Assembly: GCA_902773435.1 (NCBI GenBank)
Contig: CACYEN010000152.1
Location: forward strand, 1-34,741
DNA from: an uncultured Lachnospiraceae bacterium
Lineage (GTDB): Bacteria; Bacillota; Clostridia; Lachnospirales; Lachnospiraceae
Direction: 5' to 3'
DNA: 34,741 bases
Position 1 is the stretch's first letter, and every line of letters begins with the position of its first letter. The notes beneath the pieces were generated by a model. That model was not told where the DNA came from and searched no databases. It was given only the letters and a program-made list of their open reading frames with translations. Below are positions 6,805 through 13,706 of this stretch, piece after piece. Both the position numbers and the translations under genes were made by a program.

Positions 6805-9579
6805 TCAGGCTGCATCCGGGGAGACGTCCCCGGTCTCCGCCGCCTCGTCATCTCCCTGTGCCTGTCCGGCAAGCAGCGAATTAATGAGTGCCACCTGCCC
6901 TTCATCGATAATGGTGAGGTTCTCAAGGCCGGTTGACGGAATGGTACAGATCCTGCCGCCCTCGATCTCATAGAACACGAACAGCTTCAGGGTTTCAAGA
7001 TAGTCGGGAATGTGTTTCACAAAATCAACGGTTTCGGTCACCTTGTCCGCGGCTTTGGACAGGATATCCAGCAGGCTGCCGGGGAGATCCTCCGGCGAAC
7101 CGGTTCCGTCTGTTTCGTTCGCGCCGGCAGCGCTTTCACCGGCGCTGACTCCGAAGCATTTCTCGAGAATCTCCGAGGTGAGGGCCGCGACCTCGTCCGG
7201 GCTGATTTCCGAAGGATTGCCGTTTTCGGCGTTTTTCAACGATATGCTGCCGAGATCATACCAGGCCCCGAAGGTGTAGACAGCTCCTCCCAGCGACTTG
7301 AGCGTCGTGGAATTGGGCTTGAATTCCATGCGGTAGAGGATCGGGATGGTGAGTCCCGGCCTGCAGACGAGGCGGATGGTACGGCCGTCCTGGCCCGCTG
7401 CGATGTTGGCCAGGTAGAATACGTCCTCCAGGTACTTTTGCGCGAGATCGTAGAGTGCCTCATCCAGGCTCTCCCCCGAAGACGGCGCGGAAGAACTGCT
7501 GTCAGGTATCTCCGCCTCACTCAGGGTGTCCCCCGGGAGATCTTTGAGTCCCATCTTTTCAAGCAGCATATCCCCGATTTCGTCCCGGTGTTCCTTTATG
7601 ATATCCAGAAACTCGGACGGCAGGTCTTCGTATTCGCTGTCTCCCCCAAGGCCGTTGTGGATTCTCTCAGCCAGCAGGTCCGCGTTGACACTCAGGATCA
7701 TCAGCGCCCAGTTTCCGTCCGTGAACGTCTCGTCGTCCGGGAGCGTCAGCGTCAGGAGAGCCCTGTCCTCGGGGAAGGATTCCGGCATGTCATCGGACTT
7801 AATACCTGTTGCCTCGATTGCGCCGGCGAGTGTATCCGCGTATTGATCCATGCCCAGGTTCCCCAGGACCCACGGGAGCAGTTCGCTGAGCTGCGCGTAA
7901 TCCGTGCCGGGGACCATCGTGCAGTCAATGGCAAACCAGAAGATCCGGCCTTCTTCGGGGGTCATGCCGCCCTCCGTACAGAGCAGATACGCAATCCGGT
8001 TCAGGAGGGAGGAATTGGCATGCACGCCGCCGCGGTCATTCAGCTTAGTGGGCGTCTGCACCCTGGGGGTATAGTAGAGATCCCAGACGTATTCAGGCTG
8101 CTGGAACCTGTGCGGATCGCTCATGCTGCGTATATTGGTCAGGCTGTCCTCCCCGAGCTCCCAGGTCGAACCGGATTCCGGCCCTCTATCCATGATGTCG
8201 CAGAGTTTGCCCTGGATGTCGCTCATCGCCTCATTAATCGCGCCGTAGTCGTTCCGGTAGGCGTTGTAGGTCATTACCGAGTGCGTCACGCAGTGCGTGA
8301 ACTCGTGGGCGAGGATGTCGACGCACTGGGCAAAGTCATTGGCCGAACTGGAGAGGAATACCTGCCAGCCGTAGTAGCGCCCGGCGTAAGCTGCGTTGTT
8401 GATCGGCGTGTGGTTTTCATCGCAGAATTCTTTCAGGATAATCATGGGTGTCCCCAGTCCGTCGCCGCCCCTCCAGCCGATTGCGCTGTAGTAATCCCAT
8501 GCCTTGCAGTAGTTGTAGAGCGAGAGCAGGCAGGTGGGATCCCAGTCCGCGTTATCGCTGCTCGCCTCGAGTTTGACCGTGCCGCCGTTATAGAGGAACT
8601 CATAGCAGTCGGCGACGACGATCCTGCGCTCCAGGTTCCCGAGATAGAACATGCCCGTGCGGCTGTCCTTCATCACGTCGACGCTGATCTCCTTCTCCCT
8701 TCCGTCGGAGAGCGTCACCGTCCCGCTGTATTCCGCGGGCTCCATAAACTCAAATATATAAGAGGAGCCGAAGCCGGATTCTCCTGCCTCGTCCCCCGGA
8801 ACGATCGTCGGGAGGCTGTAGAGATACTCCCCGCCCGTTGTGACGTAGTGGGCGAGATAGGGAAGTTCCGATCCGGAGGAGACGCTGGCGTCCGGGTTGT
8901 TCGTGTAGACAACCCACACGAAGCGGCTCTCTTCCACTTCTTCCGTTGACTCCATATCGAGAACCAGATTGACGGGGAGAATGATCTTAGAGGTGAGATC
9001 CCCTATGATCTCGGGCTCCGGCCGACCTGCCGCGACAGCCTGATCGACGACGATCTCCTCAGCCCTGCGGGGCGTGATACCCTCGGATTCCTCCGTGTCG
9101 GGGAGCTGCGCGACCATGCTGCTCACAAGGCCGGTCATCGTCCCCTCGGAGTCGGTGATGATTTTGACGGCTCCGCCCGAGACCGTCGTGTCCGCGTACA
9201 TCTGCTGGAACACATAGTAATGGCTGCCGGCAGGATCCGTGAGATCGCGCCAGGGCTCGAACTTCGAACGGCCGTCGCTGCCGAGCGCCGGCAGCATCGA
9301 ATCCACGACCTTCTCCGCCTCTTTCATATTCGTAACTTTATCCGCGGTGCAGGATCCCTCAATGAAGAAGATCTTCCCGTCCGCATCCCTGTGGACGACC
9401 GCTTCCGCTCCGTCTGCCGCAGGCAGACGCTCCGGCGCCTTCGCGGTCTCCTCCGCTTCAGCAATGGATTCCGCCGCCGCACGGGGCTCCGCGGCAGCCG
9501 CCTGTCCCGCTCTCGCGGGGACGGCCGTAAGGAGCATCGAGGCGGCGATGAGAGCGCTGATACCTGATTTCCATTTCAT
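6805..9579 (-). CDS. Secreted neutral metalloprotease, M4 (thermolysin) family, with C-terminal extension
   Basis: 924 aa. A signal peptide (MKWKSGISALIAASMLL..., likely cleaved after ARA near residue 24) is followed by a propeptide resembling the FTP/PepSY regions of M4 proteases (about 60-330). The catalytic zinc site is HEFTH at 425-429, with third ligand E450 in GAINEAMSDI and the proton-donor histidine H520 in GGVHANS. These match thermolysin motif order. After about residue 620 there is a roughly 300-residue extension that I do not recognise. It is acidic and Ser/Gly/Glu-rich in its linkers, and no anchor motif (LPxTG, SLH) is visible. AAGGAAGG precedes the ATG on the minus strand. It should degrade extracellular protein. 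Transcription ends at the shared terminator at 6672. Confidence 0.88.
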   Translation of the reverse strand: MKWKSGISALIAASMLLTAVPARAGQAAAAEPRAAAESIAEAEETAKAPERLPAADGAEAVVHRDADGKIFFIEGSCTADKVTNMKEAEKVVDSMLPALGSDGRSKFEPWRDLTDPAGSHYYVFQQMYADTTVSGGAVKIITDSEGTMTGLVSSMVAQLPDTEESEGITPRRAEEIVVDQAVAAGRPEPEIIGDLTSKIILPVNLVLDMESTEEVEESRFVWVVYTNNPDASVSSGSELPYLAHYVTTGGEYLYSLPTIVPGDEAGESGFGSSYIFEFMEPAEYSGTVTLSDGREKEISVDVMKDSRTGMFYLGNLERRIVVADCYEFLYNGGTVKLEASSDNADWDPTCLLSLYNYCKAWDYYSAIGWRGGDGLGTPMIILKEFCDENHTPINNAAYAGRYYGWQVFLSSSANDFAQCVDILAHEFTHCVTHSVMTYNAYRNDYGAINEAMSDIQGKLCDIMDRGPESGSTWELGEDSLTNIRSMSDPHRFQQPEYVWDLYYTPRVQTPTKLNDRGGVHANSSLLNRIAYLLCTEGGMTPEEGRIFWFAIDCTMVPGTDYAQLSELLPWVLGNLGMDQYADTLAGAIEATGIKSDDMPESFPEDRALLTLTLPDDETFTDGNWALMILSVNADLLAERIHNGLGGDSEYEDLPSEFLDIIKEHRDEIGDMLLEKMGLKDLPGDTLSEAEIPDSSSSAPSSGESLDEALYDLAQKYLEDVFYLANIAAGQDGRTIRLVCRPGLTIPILYRMEFKPNSTTLKSLGGAVYTFGAWYDLGSISLKNAENGNPSEISPDEVAALTSEILEKCFGVSAGESAAGANETDGTGSPEDLPGSLLDILSKAADKVTETVDFVKHIPDYLETLKLFVFYEIEGGRICTIPSTGLENLTIIDEGQVALINSLLAGQAQGDDEAAETGDVSPDAA

Positions 9580-9613
9580 GGCACTTACCTTCCTTTCCGG
9601 TAATATCTTTCAA

Positions 9614-9685
9614 TCTCTTTCTCTGAATTACCTGAAGTTTCTCTCTCTGAAATATCTCTCTCTGAAATCTGTTTCTCCTGAAAAG
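9614..9685 (-). repeat. GA-rich degenerate tandem repeat in the protease mRNA leader
   Basis: On the minus strand the leader carries five TTCAG motifs. On the plus strand they are CTGAA at 9623, 9632, 9647, 9662 and 9678. Three intervals are 15-16 bases and each motif is followed by GAGAGA-like purine runs. Two units (9638-9654 and 9655-9669) are nearly identical. The repeat ends about 20 bases before the Shine-Dalgarno. No start codon with an RBS makes it a leader peptide. Confidence 0.6.
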
Positions 9686-9766
9686 CTCTCTCCCGAAGCC
9701 TTTTCGGGGCGGGTTCACTGCCCGCTATTATTATTTACGAACGGCAGGGCCAGGGGAACAAAAGAG

Positions 9767-9840
9767 TTTTTCCGGAAATGCCGGAAGCTGCGGGGATGAG
9801 ATACATTTTTCCTTTATTGTAAAGTCATTTTTCCGGAAAT
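9767..9840. promoter_or_regulatory. Two copies of TTTTTCCGGAAAT, candidate shared operators
   Basis: The identical 13-mer occurs at 9767-9779 and 9828-9840, start-to-start spacing 61 bases. Its core TTTCCGGAAA is a perfect 10-bp palindrome. The right copy ends six bases before the likely sufC -10 (TATAGT, 9846-9851). The left copy lies near the possible promoter of the divergent protease gene. A common regulator is inferred, and I do not recognise the motif. Confidence 0.5.
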
Positions 9841-9845
9841 CATGC

Positions 9846-9851
9846 TATAGT
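9846..9851 (+). promoter_or_regulatory. Putative -10 element of the sufC/sufB-like operon
   Basis: TATAGT lies in an AT-rich stretch 44 bases before the sufC start. The -35 region at correct spacing is poor and overlaps the right-hand TTTTTCCGGAAAT copy, which suggests activation or repression by a factor binding there. Confidence 0.4.
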
Positions 9852-9894
9852 ATAAAGACATGCGGGGATACAGCCGGCCGTGGGAGGAAGAGAC

Positions 9895-10629
9895 ATGCTT
9901 GAATTGAGAAATGTATCGTTTGAAGCAAACGACGAGATGGGAACAACCGAGATCCTCCGTGACATCAACCTGACGATCGGAGACCGGAAATTCGTCGTCA
10001 TCACGGGTCCCAACGGAGGGGGCAAGTCGACGATGGCGAAGCTCATCGCCGGGATAAAGAAGCCGACGTCGGGCAGCATCCTGTACGACGGGGAGGACAT
10101 CACGGAGCTTGGCATCACCGAGCGGGCCGAAAAGGGGATCGGCTTTGCTTTCCAGCAGCCGGTGCGCTTTAAGGGGATCCAGGTGATCGATCTTCTGCGC
10201 ATCGCGTCCGGTGAGGAGCTGTCGGTCGCGAAGGCGTGCGAATACCTGTCGGAGGTGGGCCTTTGCGCCCGCGATTACATCAATCGCGAGGTGAATGCCT
10301 CCCTGTCCGGCGGTGAACTGAAGCGCATCGAGATCGCGACGGTGATGGCGCGGAAACCCAGGATGTCCGTGTTCGACGAGCCCGAGGCCGGGATCGACCT
10401 CTGGAGCTTCCAGAATCTGATCAGTGTCTTCGAGAAGATGCGGGCGGAGATCCGCGACAGCTCGATCGTCATCATCTCCCATCAGGAGAGGATTCTCAGC
10501 ATCGCGGACGAGATCGTGGTGCTCGACAGGGGCGGGACGATCGCGAAGCAGGGGGACGCGAAGACGATCATACCGGACATCATCGGAACCGAGGCCGCAG
10601 TGGATTCCTGCGAGCGGCTGAAATACTGA
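9895..10629 (+). CDS. sufC: SufC-like Fe-S assembly ATPase (minimal SUF/SMS system)
   Basis: 244-aa ABC-type ATPase. Walker A GPNGGGKST is at 38-46, the signature LSGGE at 137-141, Walker B with D161-E162 (VFDEPEAGID), and the H-loop histidine is H196. The sequence around the Q-loop (GFAFQQPVRFKG) and the pairing with a SufB-like gene 25 bases downstream identify it as SufC rather than a transporter ATPase. It should hydrolyse ATP to reshape the SufB-type scaffold during Fe-S cluster assembly in the cytosol. The ATG at 9895 has GGGAGG eight bases upstream and is preferred over an in-frame start 15 bases earlier. No sufS, sufU or sufD follows. Confidence 0.82.
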   Translation: MLELRNVSFEANDEMGTTEILRDINLTIGDRKFVVITGPNGGGKSTMAKLIAGIKKPTSGSILYDGEDITELGITERAEKGIGFAFQQPVRFKGIQVIDLLRIASGEELSVAKACEYLSEVGLCARDYINREVNASLSGGELKRIEIATVMARKPRMSVFDEPEAGIDLWSFQNLISVFEKMRAEIRDSSIVIISHQERILSIADEIVVLDRGGTIAKQGDAKTIIPDIIGTEAAVDSCERLKY

Positions 10630-10654
10630 GAGAAAGAAGACGGGGGTTGCACTT

Positions 10655-11581
10655 ATGCTGAAAATGGACGACATACAGAAGCGTCTTCTGGAAGAAGTCG
10701 CGGACCTGCACGACGTCCCGGTCGGCGCCTACAATCTGCGCGCGAACGGGAAATCCGTCGGAAGAAACAGCACGGACGAGATCGTGATCACACCGAAGGA
10801 GGACGTGAGCGGCATCGACATCCGGATCAAGGACGGGACGAAGAACCAGAGCGTCCACATCCCGGTCGTGCTGTCCGAGAGCGGGCTCAGGGAGACGGTG
10901 TACAACGATTTCTATATCGGAGAGGACTGTGACGTCCTCATTGTCGCGGGGTGCGGCATCGACAACTGCGGAGTCCAGGACTCCGAGCACGACGGTGTCC
11001 ACCGGTTTTTCGTCGGAAAGAACTCCAGGATGAAATATGTGGAGAAGCACTACGGGTCCGGCGACGGAAGGGGAAAGCGCATCCTGAACCCGGTGACGGA
11101 AGTTTACATGGAGGAGGGCAGCAGCGTCGAGATGGAGATGGTCCAGATCAAGGGCGTGGACTCTACGAAGAGAACGACGAAGGCAGTCCTTGGGGAGAAT
11201 GCCCACATGGCCGTCAGGGAGCGGCTCATGACGCACGGGGAGCAGACCGCGGGCAGCGTCTACGAGGTCGTGCTCGACGGGGACGGCTCAAGCGCCGACG
11301 TCGTGTCGAGGGGCGTCGCGAGGGAGCGGTCGTACCAGAAACTGGACCTGAAGATCGTCGGCAACGCCGCCTGCAGCGGGCACACCGAGTGCGACTCGAT
11401 CATCATGGACGAGGGCAGGATTCTCGCCGTGCCCTCCCTTGAGGCGAACAACGTCGAGGCGGCGCTGATCCACGAGGCGGCGATCGGAAAGATCGCCGGG
11501 GACCAGCTCATCAAGCTGATGACGCTCGGGCTCACGGAGGCCGAGGCGGAGGAACAGATCATAAACGGCTTCCTGAAGTGA
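10655..11581 (+). CDS. sufB: SufB/SufD-like Fe-S scaffold, short form (SmsB-like)
   Basis: 308 aa, much shorter than classical SufB (about 490) or SufD (about 420). The C-terminal half has the family pattern: SGHTECDSIIMDEGR, then EANNVEAALIHEAAIGKI (H273-E274 align with the conserved SufB His-Glu), then a GLTEAEAEEQIINGFL ending. The classical SufB cysteine that follows the DSxxxGD-like turn appears absent; C in SGHTEC and the CGIDNC pair near residue 105 are other candidate ligands. With SufC it should form a minimal B2C2-type Fe-S scaffold, as proposed for archaeal and clostridial two-gene systems. RBS GGGGG lies about ten bases before the ATG. A second ATG at 10664 is possible. Confidence 0.8.
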   Translation: MLKMDDIQKRLLEEVADLHDVPVGAYNLRANGKSVGRNSTDEIVITPKEDVSGIDIRIKDGTKNQSVHIPVVLSESGLRETVYNDFYIGEDCDVLIVAGCGIDNCGVQDSEHDGVHRFFVGKNSRMKYVEKHYGSGDGRGKRILNPVTEVYMEEGSSVEMEMVQIKGVDSTKRTTKAVLGENAHMAVRERLMTHGEQTAGSVYEVVLDGDGSSADVVSRGVARERSYQKLDLKIVGNAACSGHTECDSIIMDEGRILAVPSLEANNVEAALIHEAAIGKIAGDQLIKLMTLGLTEAEAEEQIINGFLK

Positions 11582-11608
11582 GGGCCTTGCAGAAGGGAAA
11601 AAACGGGG

Positions 11609-11660
11609 AAGGAATGACTGCTGACTGGGCGTGCGCTCATACAGTATTTCATTCCTTTCT
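11609..11660 (+). terminator. Possible terminator hairpin after sufB-like gene
   Basis: AAGGAATG (11609-11616) pairs with CATTCCTT (11650-11657), followed by a T/C-rich stretch. The interior is long (33 bases) with a further ACTG/CAGT pairing. It is plausible but weaker than the other terminators, and it overlaps the area where the next promoter begins. Confidence 0.3.
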
Positions 11661-11671
11661 TTCTGTCCTGA

Positions 11672-11680
11672 TGGTAAAAT
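11672..11680 (+). promoter_or_regulatory. Extended -10 promoter (TGG TAAAAT)
   Basis: TGG TAAAAT lies about 44 bases before the Fe-S aldo/keto reductase start. The sequence at -35 spacing (TTCCTT, 11652-11657) is only a partial match, as is common for extended -10 promoters. Confidence 0.5.
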
Positions 11681-11723
11681 ATGGGTGAACCGTGTCAATC
11701 CAGTACATTTCCGGAGGGAAAAC

Positions 11724-12863
11724 ATGGAGAACAATAAGATTAATCTGAATGCAGTGCCTAAACTCGGATTCGGCCTGATGCGTCTGCCGGAGAAAGAAGG
11801 GGTCATCGATCTTGGGACCGTCTGCGGAATGGTGGACGCCTATATGGAGGCGGGGCTCAACTATTTTGATACGGCCTACGTCTATCACAACGGCTTCTCG
11901 GAGAAGATCGTGAAGGATGCGATCACAGCCCGTTACCCGAGGGAGAGCTTTTATCTCGCGACGAAGCTCCCCGCCTGGTGCATCAGGAGTGAAGAGGACA
12001 GCGAGAGGATATTCAATGAGCAGCTCGAGCGGACGGGAGCGGGGTATTTTGATTTCTACCTGCTCCACTCGATCGAGGACGGAAACAACTACGACACCTA
12101 CGTGAAGTACGACTGCTTCTCCTTCTGCATGAAGAAGAAGGCGGAGGGGAAGATCCGGCACTTCGGCTTCTCCTTCCACGGGACGCCCGAGCTCCTCGTG
12201 GAGATCCTCGACGCCCATCCCGAGATCGAATTTGTGCAGATCCAGCTCAACTACCTGGACTGGAACAACCAGCTGGTGCAGTCCGGACGCCTCTACGAGA
12301 TCCTCTCGTCGAGGAACATTCCGATGATCATCATGGAGCCGGTCAAGGGCGGGACGCTGGCGTCGTTCGCCCAACCCGGCGTTGAGGAACTTCTCAGGAA
12401 AGAGAGACCGGACAAGTCGATCGCCTCGTGGGCAATCCGCTTCGCCGCCTCCCTCAAGGGCGTTATGACCGTCCTCTCGGGGATGTCCACGCCGGAACAG
12501 ATGGCCGACAATATCGGAACCATCACGAATTTCGAGCCGCTCTCCGAGCGCGAGGAGGATGTGATCCGCCAGGTCGTCGCGATCGTCCAGAAGGTGGAGC
12601 TGATCCAGTGCACCTCCTGCAGGTACTGTACGCCCGGATGTCCGATGGGAATCTCGATCCCCGATATTTTCAGGGCGCTGAATACCGCGAGGCTCTATCC
12701 GAAGGACGGCCGTCCGAAGATGTACTACCGGGGACTCACGGAGCGCTCCGGGAAGGCGTCCGCCTGCATCGAATGCGGGCAGTGCGAGGGCGTGTGCCCG
12801 CAGCATCTGCCGATCATCGATAATCTCAAGGAGGCCGCCGAGGTGCTGGAGGCATCCTCCTGA
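11724..12863 (+). CDS. Aldo/keto reductase with C-terminal 2[4Fe-4S] ferredoxin domain
   Basis: 379 aa. The TIM-barrel aldo/keto reductase domain (about 1-290) has the tetrad D49, Y54, K81, H115. The C-terminal domain contains two bacterial-ferredoxin clusters: C296-x2-C299-x2-C302-x3-C306 and C348-x2-C351-x2-C354-x3-C358. Such fusions are common in anaerobic Clostridia and should move electrons between ferredoxin-like partners and an organic carbonyl or alcohol in the cytoplasm; the substrate is not known. The start at 11724 is chosen because GGAGGG lies five bases upstream; the frame is open further upstream without an RBS. Location next to a Fe-S assembly module is notable but may be chance. 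Confidence 0.88.
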   Translation: MENNKINLNAVPKLGFGLMRLPEKEGVIDLGTVCGMVDAYMEAGLNYFDTAYVYHNGFSEKIVKDAITARYPRESFYLATKLPAWCIRSEEDSERIFNEQLERTGAGYFDFYLLHSIEDGNNYDTYVKYDCFSFCMKKKAEGKIRHFGFSFHGTPELLVEILDAHPEIEFVQIQLNYLDWNNQLVQSGRLYEILSSRNIPMIIMEPVKGGTLASFAQPGVEELLRKERPDKSIASWAIRFAASLKGVMTVLSGMSTPEQMADNIGTITNFEPLSEREEDVIRQVVAIVQKVELIQCTSCRYCTPGCPMGISIPDIFRALNTARLYPKDGRPKMYYRGLTERSGKASACIECGQCEGVCPQHLPIIDNLKEAAEVLEASS

Positions 12864-12935
12864 CAGAGGGCGCGGCCGTCTTGCGGAACGGGGTCTTTTC
12901 ATGGATTTTGACTGCCCGCCGGTTGTCTCATTGCG

Positions 12936-12964
12936 TTGACATTGTGGAAATCTGCGTGTAAAAT
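12936..12964 (+). promoter_or_regulatory. Sigma-A promoter TTGACA-17-TAAAAT
   Basis: A perfect -35 (TTGACA, 12936-12941) and TAAAAT (12959-12964) with exactly 17 bases between. Transcription should start near 12971, giving a leader of about 115 bases before the SIS gene. The palindrome TTTGTACAAA (12984-12993) lies just downstream of the start site and a GCGTC/GACGC element lies near 13050-13068. Confidence 0.8.
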
Positions 12965-13085
12965 AATCTTGGTGTGATGCTTATTTGTACAAAATGCAAA
13001 AAAGGACGCCGGAATTTACGAAAGTCATAACTGAGATACTCAACGTACGGGCAGCGTCTGACGCCCGGATACCGGAGGCATGAAG

Positions 13086-13649
13086 ATGGATTACAGGGAA
13101 TACGGACAGGGCATCCTGAAGGAGTACGAACAGGTATTTGAGCGCCAGGACCAGGAGAGTCTCCGCCGGTTTATCGACACGGTGAAGAAGTATCAGAGGA
13201 TCTTCTGCATCGGGGTCGGGCGCGAGGGCATGATGACGCGCGCGTTCGCGATGAGGCTCATGCACATGGGCAAGGAGGTCCACTGGATCTGGGACGACAC
13301 GACGCCGCATATCGGGGAGGGCGACCTCCTGATCGCGACGCTCGGCGACGGCCGGATCGGACACATCGATTACGTATGCCGGAGAGCGAAGGAGGCGGGA
13401 GCCTTCATCTATGTCGTGACCGGGTCCCCCAGCGGGGACACCGCGAAGAATGTCGCGGACGACGTCTTTTTTATTCCGGCGGCTGTCTACAGGGGGACGG
13501 ACCCGGTGGTCCCGTCGTTCCAGCCGATGGGCAATCTCTTCGAACAGTGCCTGCTGATCACGTTCGACATCATCGTGATGATGATCGTCGACGAGACGCC
13601 GGACCTGACGTTTGAGAAGATGTCCCACAACCACAGGAACATCGAGTGA
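13086..13649 (+). CDS. SIS-domain sugar isomerase, 6-phospho-3-hexuloisomerase-like
   Basis: 187 aa, one SIS domain, the size of 6-phospho-3-hexuloisomerase (HxlB). The phosphosugar-binding segments IFCIGVGREGMMTRAFAMRL (about 37-56) and GDLLIATLGDGRIG (about 79-92) are visible, and the tail MSHNHRNIE resembles the HxlB ending. It should isomerise a phosphorylated ketose or aldose in the cytosol. No hexulose-phosphate synthase is nearby, so a formaldehyde pathway is unlikely; a role in processing the sugar imported by the following ABC system is more plausible. The second ATG at 13086 is chosen because GGAGG (13074-13078) is seven bases upstream; the ATG at 13080 is too close to it. Confidence 0.7.
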   Translation: MDYREYGQGILKEYEQVFERQDQESLRRFIDTVKKYQRIFCIGVGREGMMTRAFAMRLMHMGKEVHWIWDDTTPHIGEGDLLIATLGDGRIGHIDYVCRRAKEAGAFIYVVTGSPSGDTAKNVADDVFFIPAAVYRGTDPVVPSFQPMGNLFEQCLLITFDIIVMMIVDETPDLTFEKMSHNHRNIE

Positions 13650-13655
13650 CAGGGC

Positions 13656-13677
13656 ATAACACATCGTGTGTTATAAT
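13656..13677 (+). promoter_or_regulatory. 19-bp operator-like palindrome over an extended -10 promoter
   Basis: ATAACACATCGTGTGTTAT (13656-13674) is an 8+3+8 perfect inverted repeat. It overlaps the consensus -10 TATAAT (13672-13677), which also has an upstream TG for an extended -10. Start of transcription would be near 13684, with a consensus AAGGAGG (13692-13698) before the binding-protein gene. The geometry is typical of a repressor operator controlling the transporter. Which regulator binds is unknown; no regulator gene is in the window. Confidence 0.75.
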
Positions 13678-13706
13678 ATAACCATTCAACAAAGGAGGAT
13701 GTACAC

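Larger units (their letters stand above)
9580..9894. other. Divergent intergenic region between M4 protease and sufC-like genes
   Basis: This 315-base gap has no credible gene. From the protease side it holds the minus-strand RBS, a GA-repeat leader (9614-9685), a CCCGAA/TTCGGG hairpin (9692-9708), and a possible minus-strand promoter near 9725-9765 (TTGTTC, then an AATAAT-rich -10). It also holds two copies of TTTTTCCGGAAAT and the plus-strand sufC promoter area. It is locally AT-rich compared with the flanking genes, consistent with two facing promoters. Confidence 0.6.

Noticed and set aside
7012-8949. 645-codon plus-strand open frame across the M4 protease
   Set aside because: Antisense to the HEFTH/GAINEA-containing frame; no domain or RBS.
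9458-9718. Possible leader peptide spanning the GA repeat (FQREIFQREK...)
   Set aside because: It starts with GTG and has no RBS, and it overlaps the protease start out of frame. The repeat explains its regular composition.
13086-13649. Ribulose monophosphate (formaldehyde) pathway from the HxlB-like gene
   Set aside because: No hexulose-6-phosphate synthase in the neighbourhood; sugar ABC genes give a better context.
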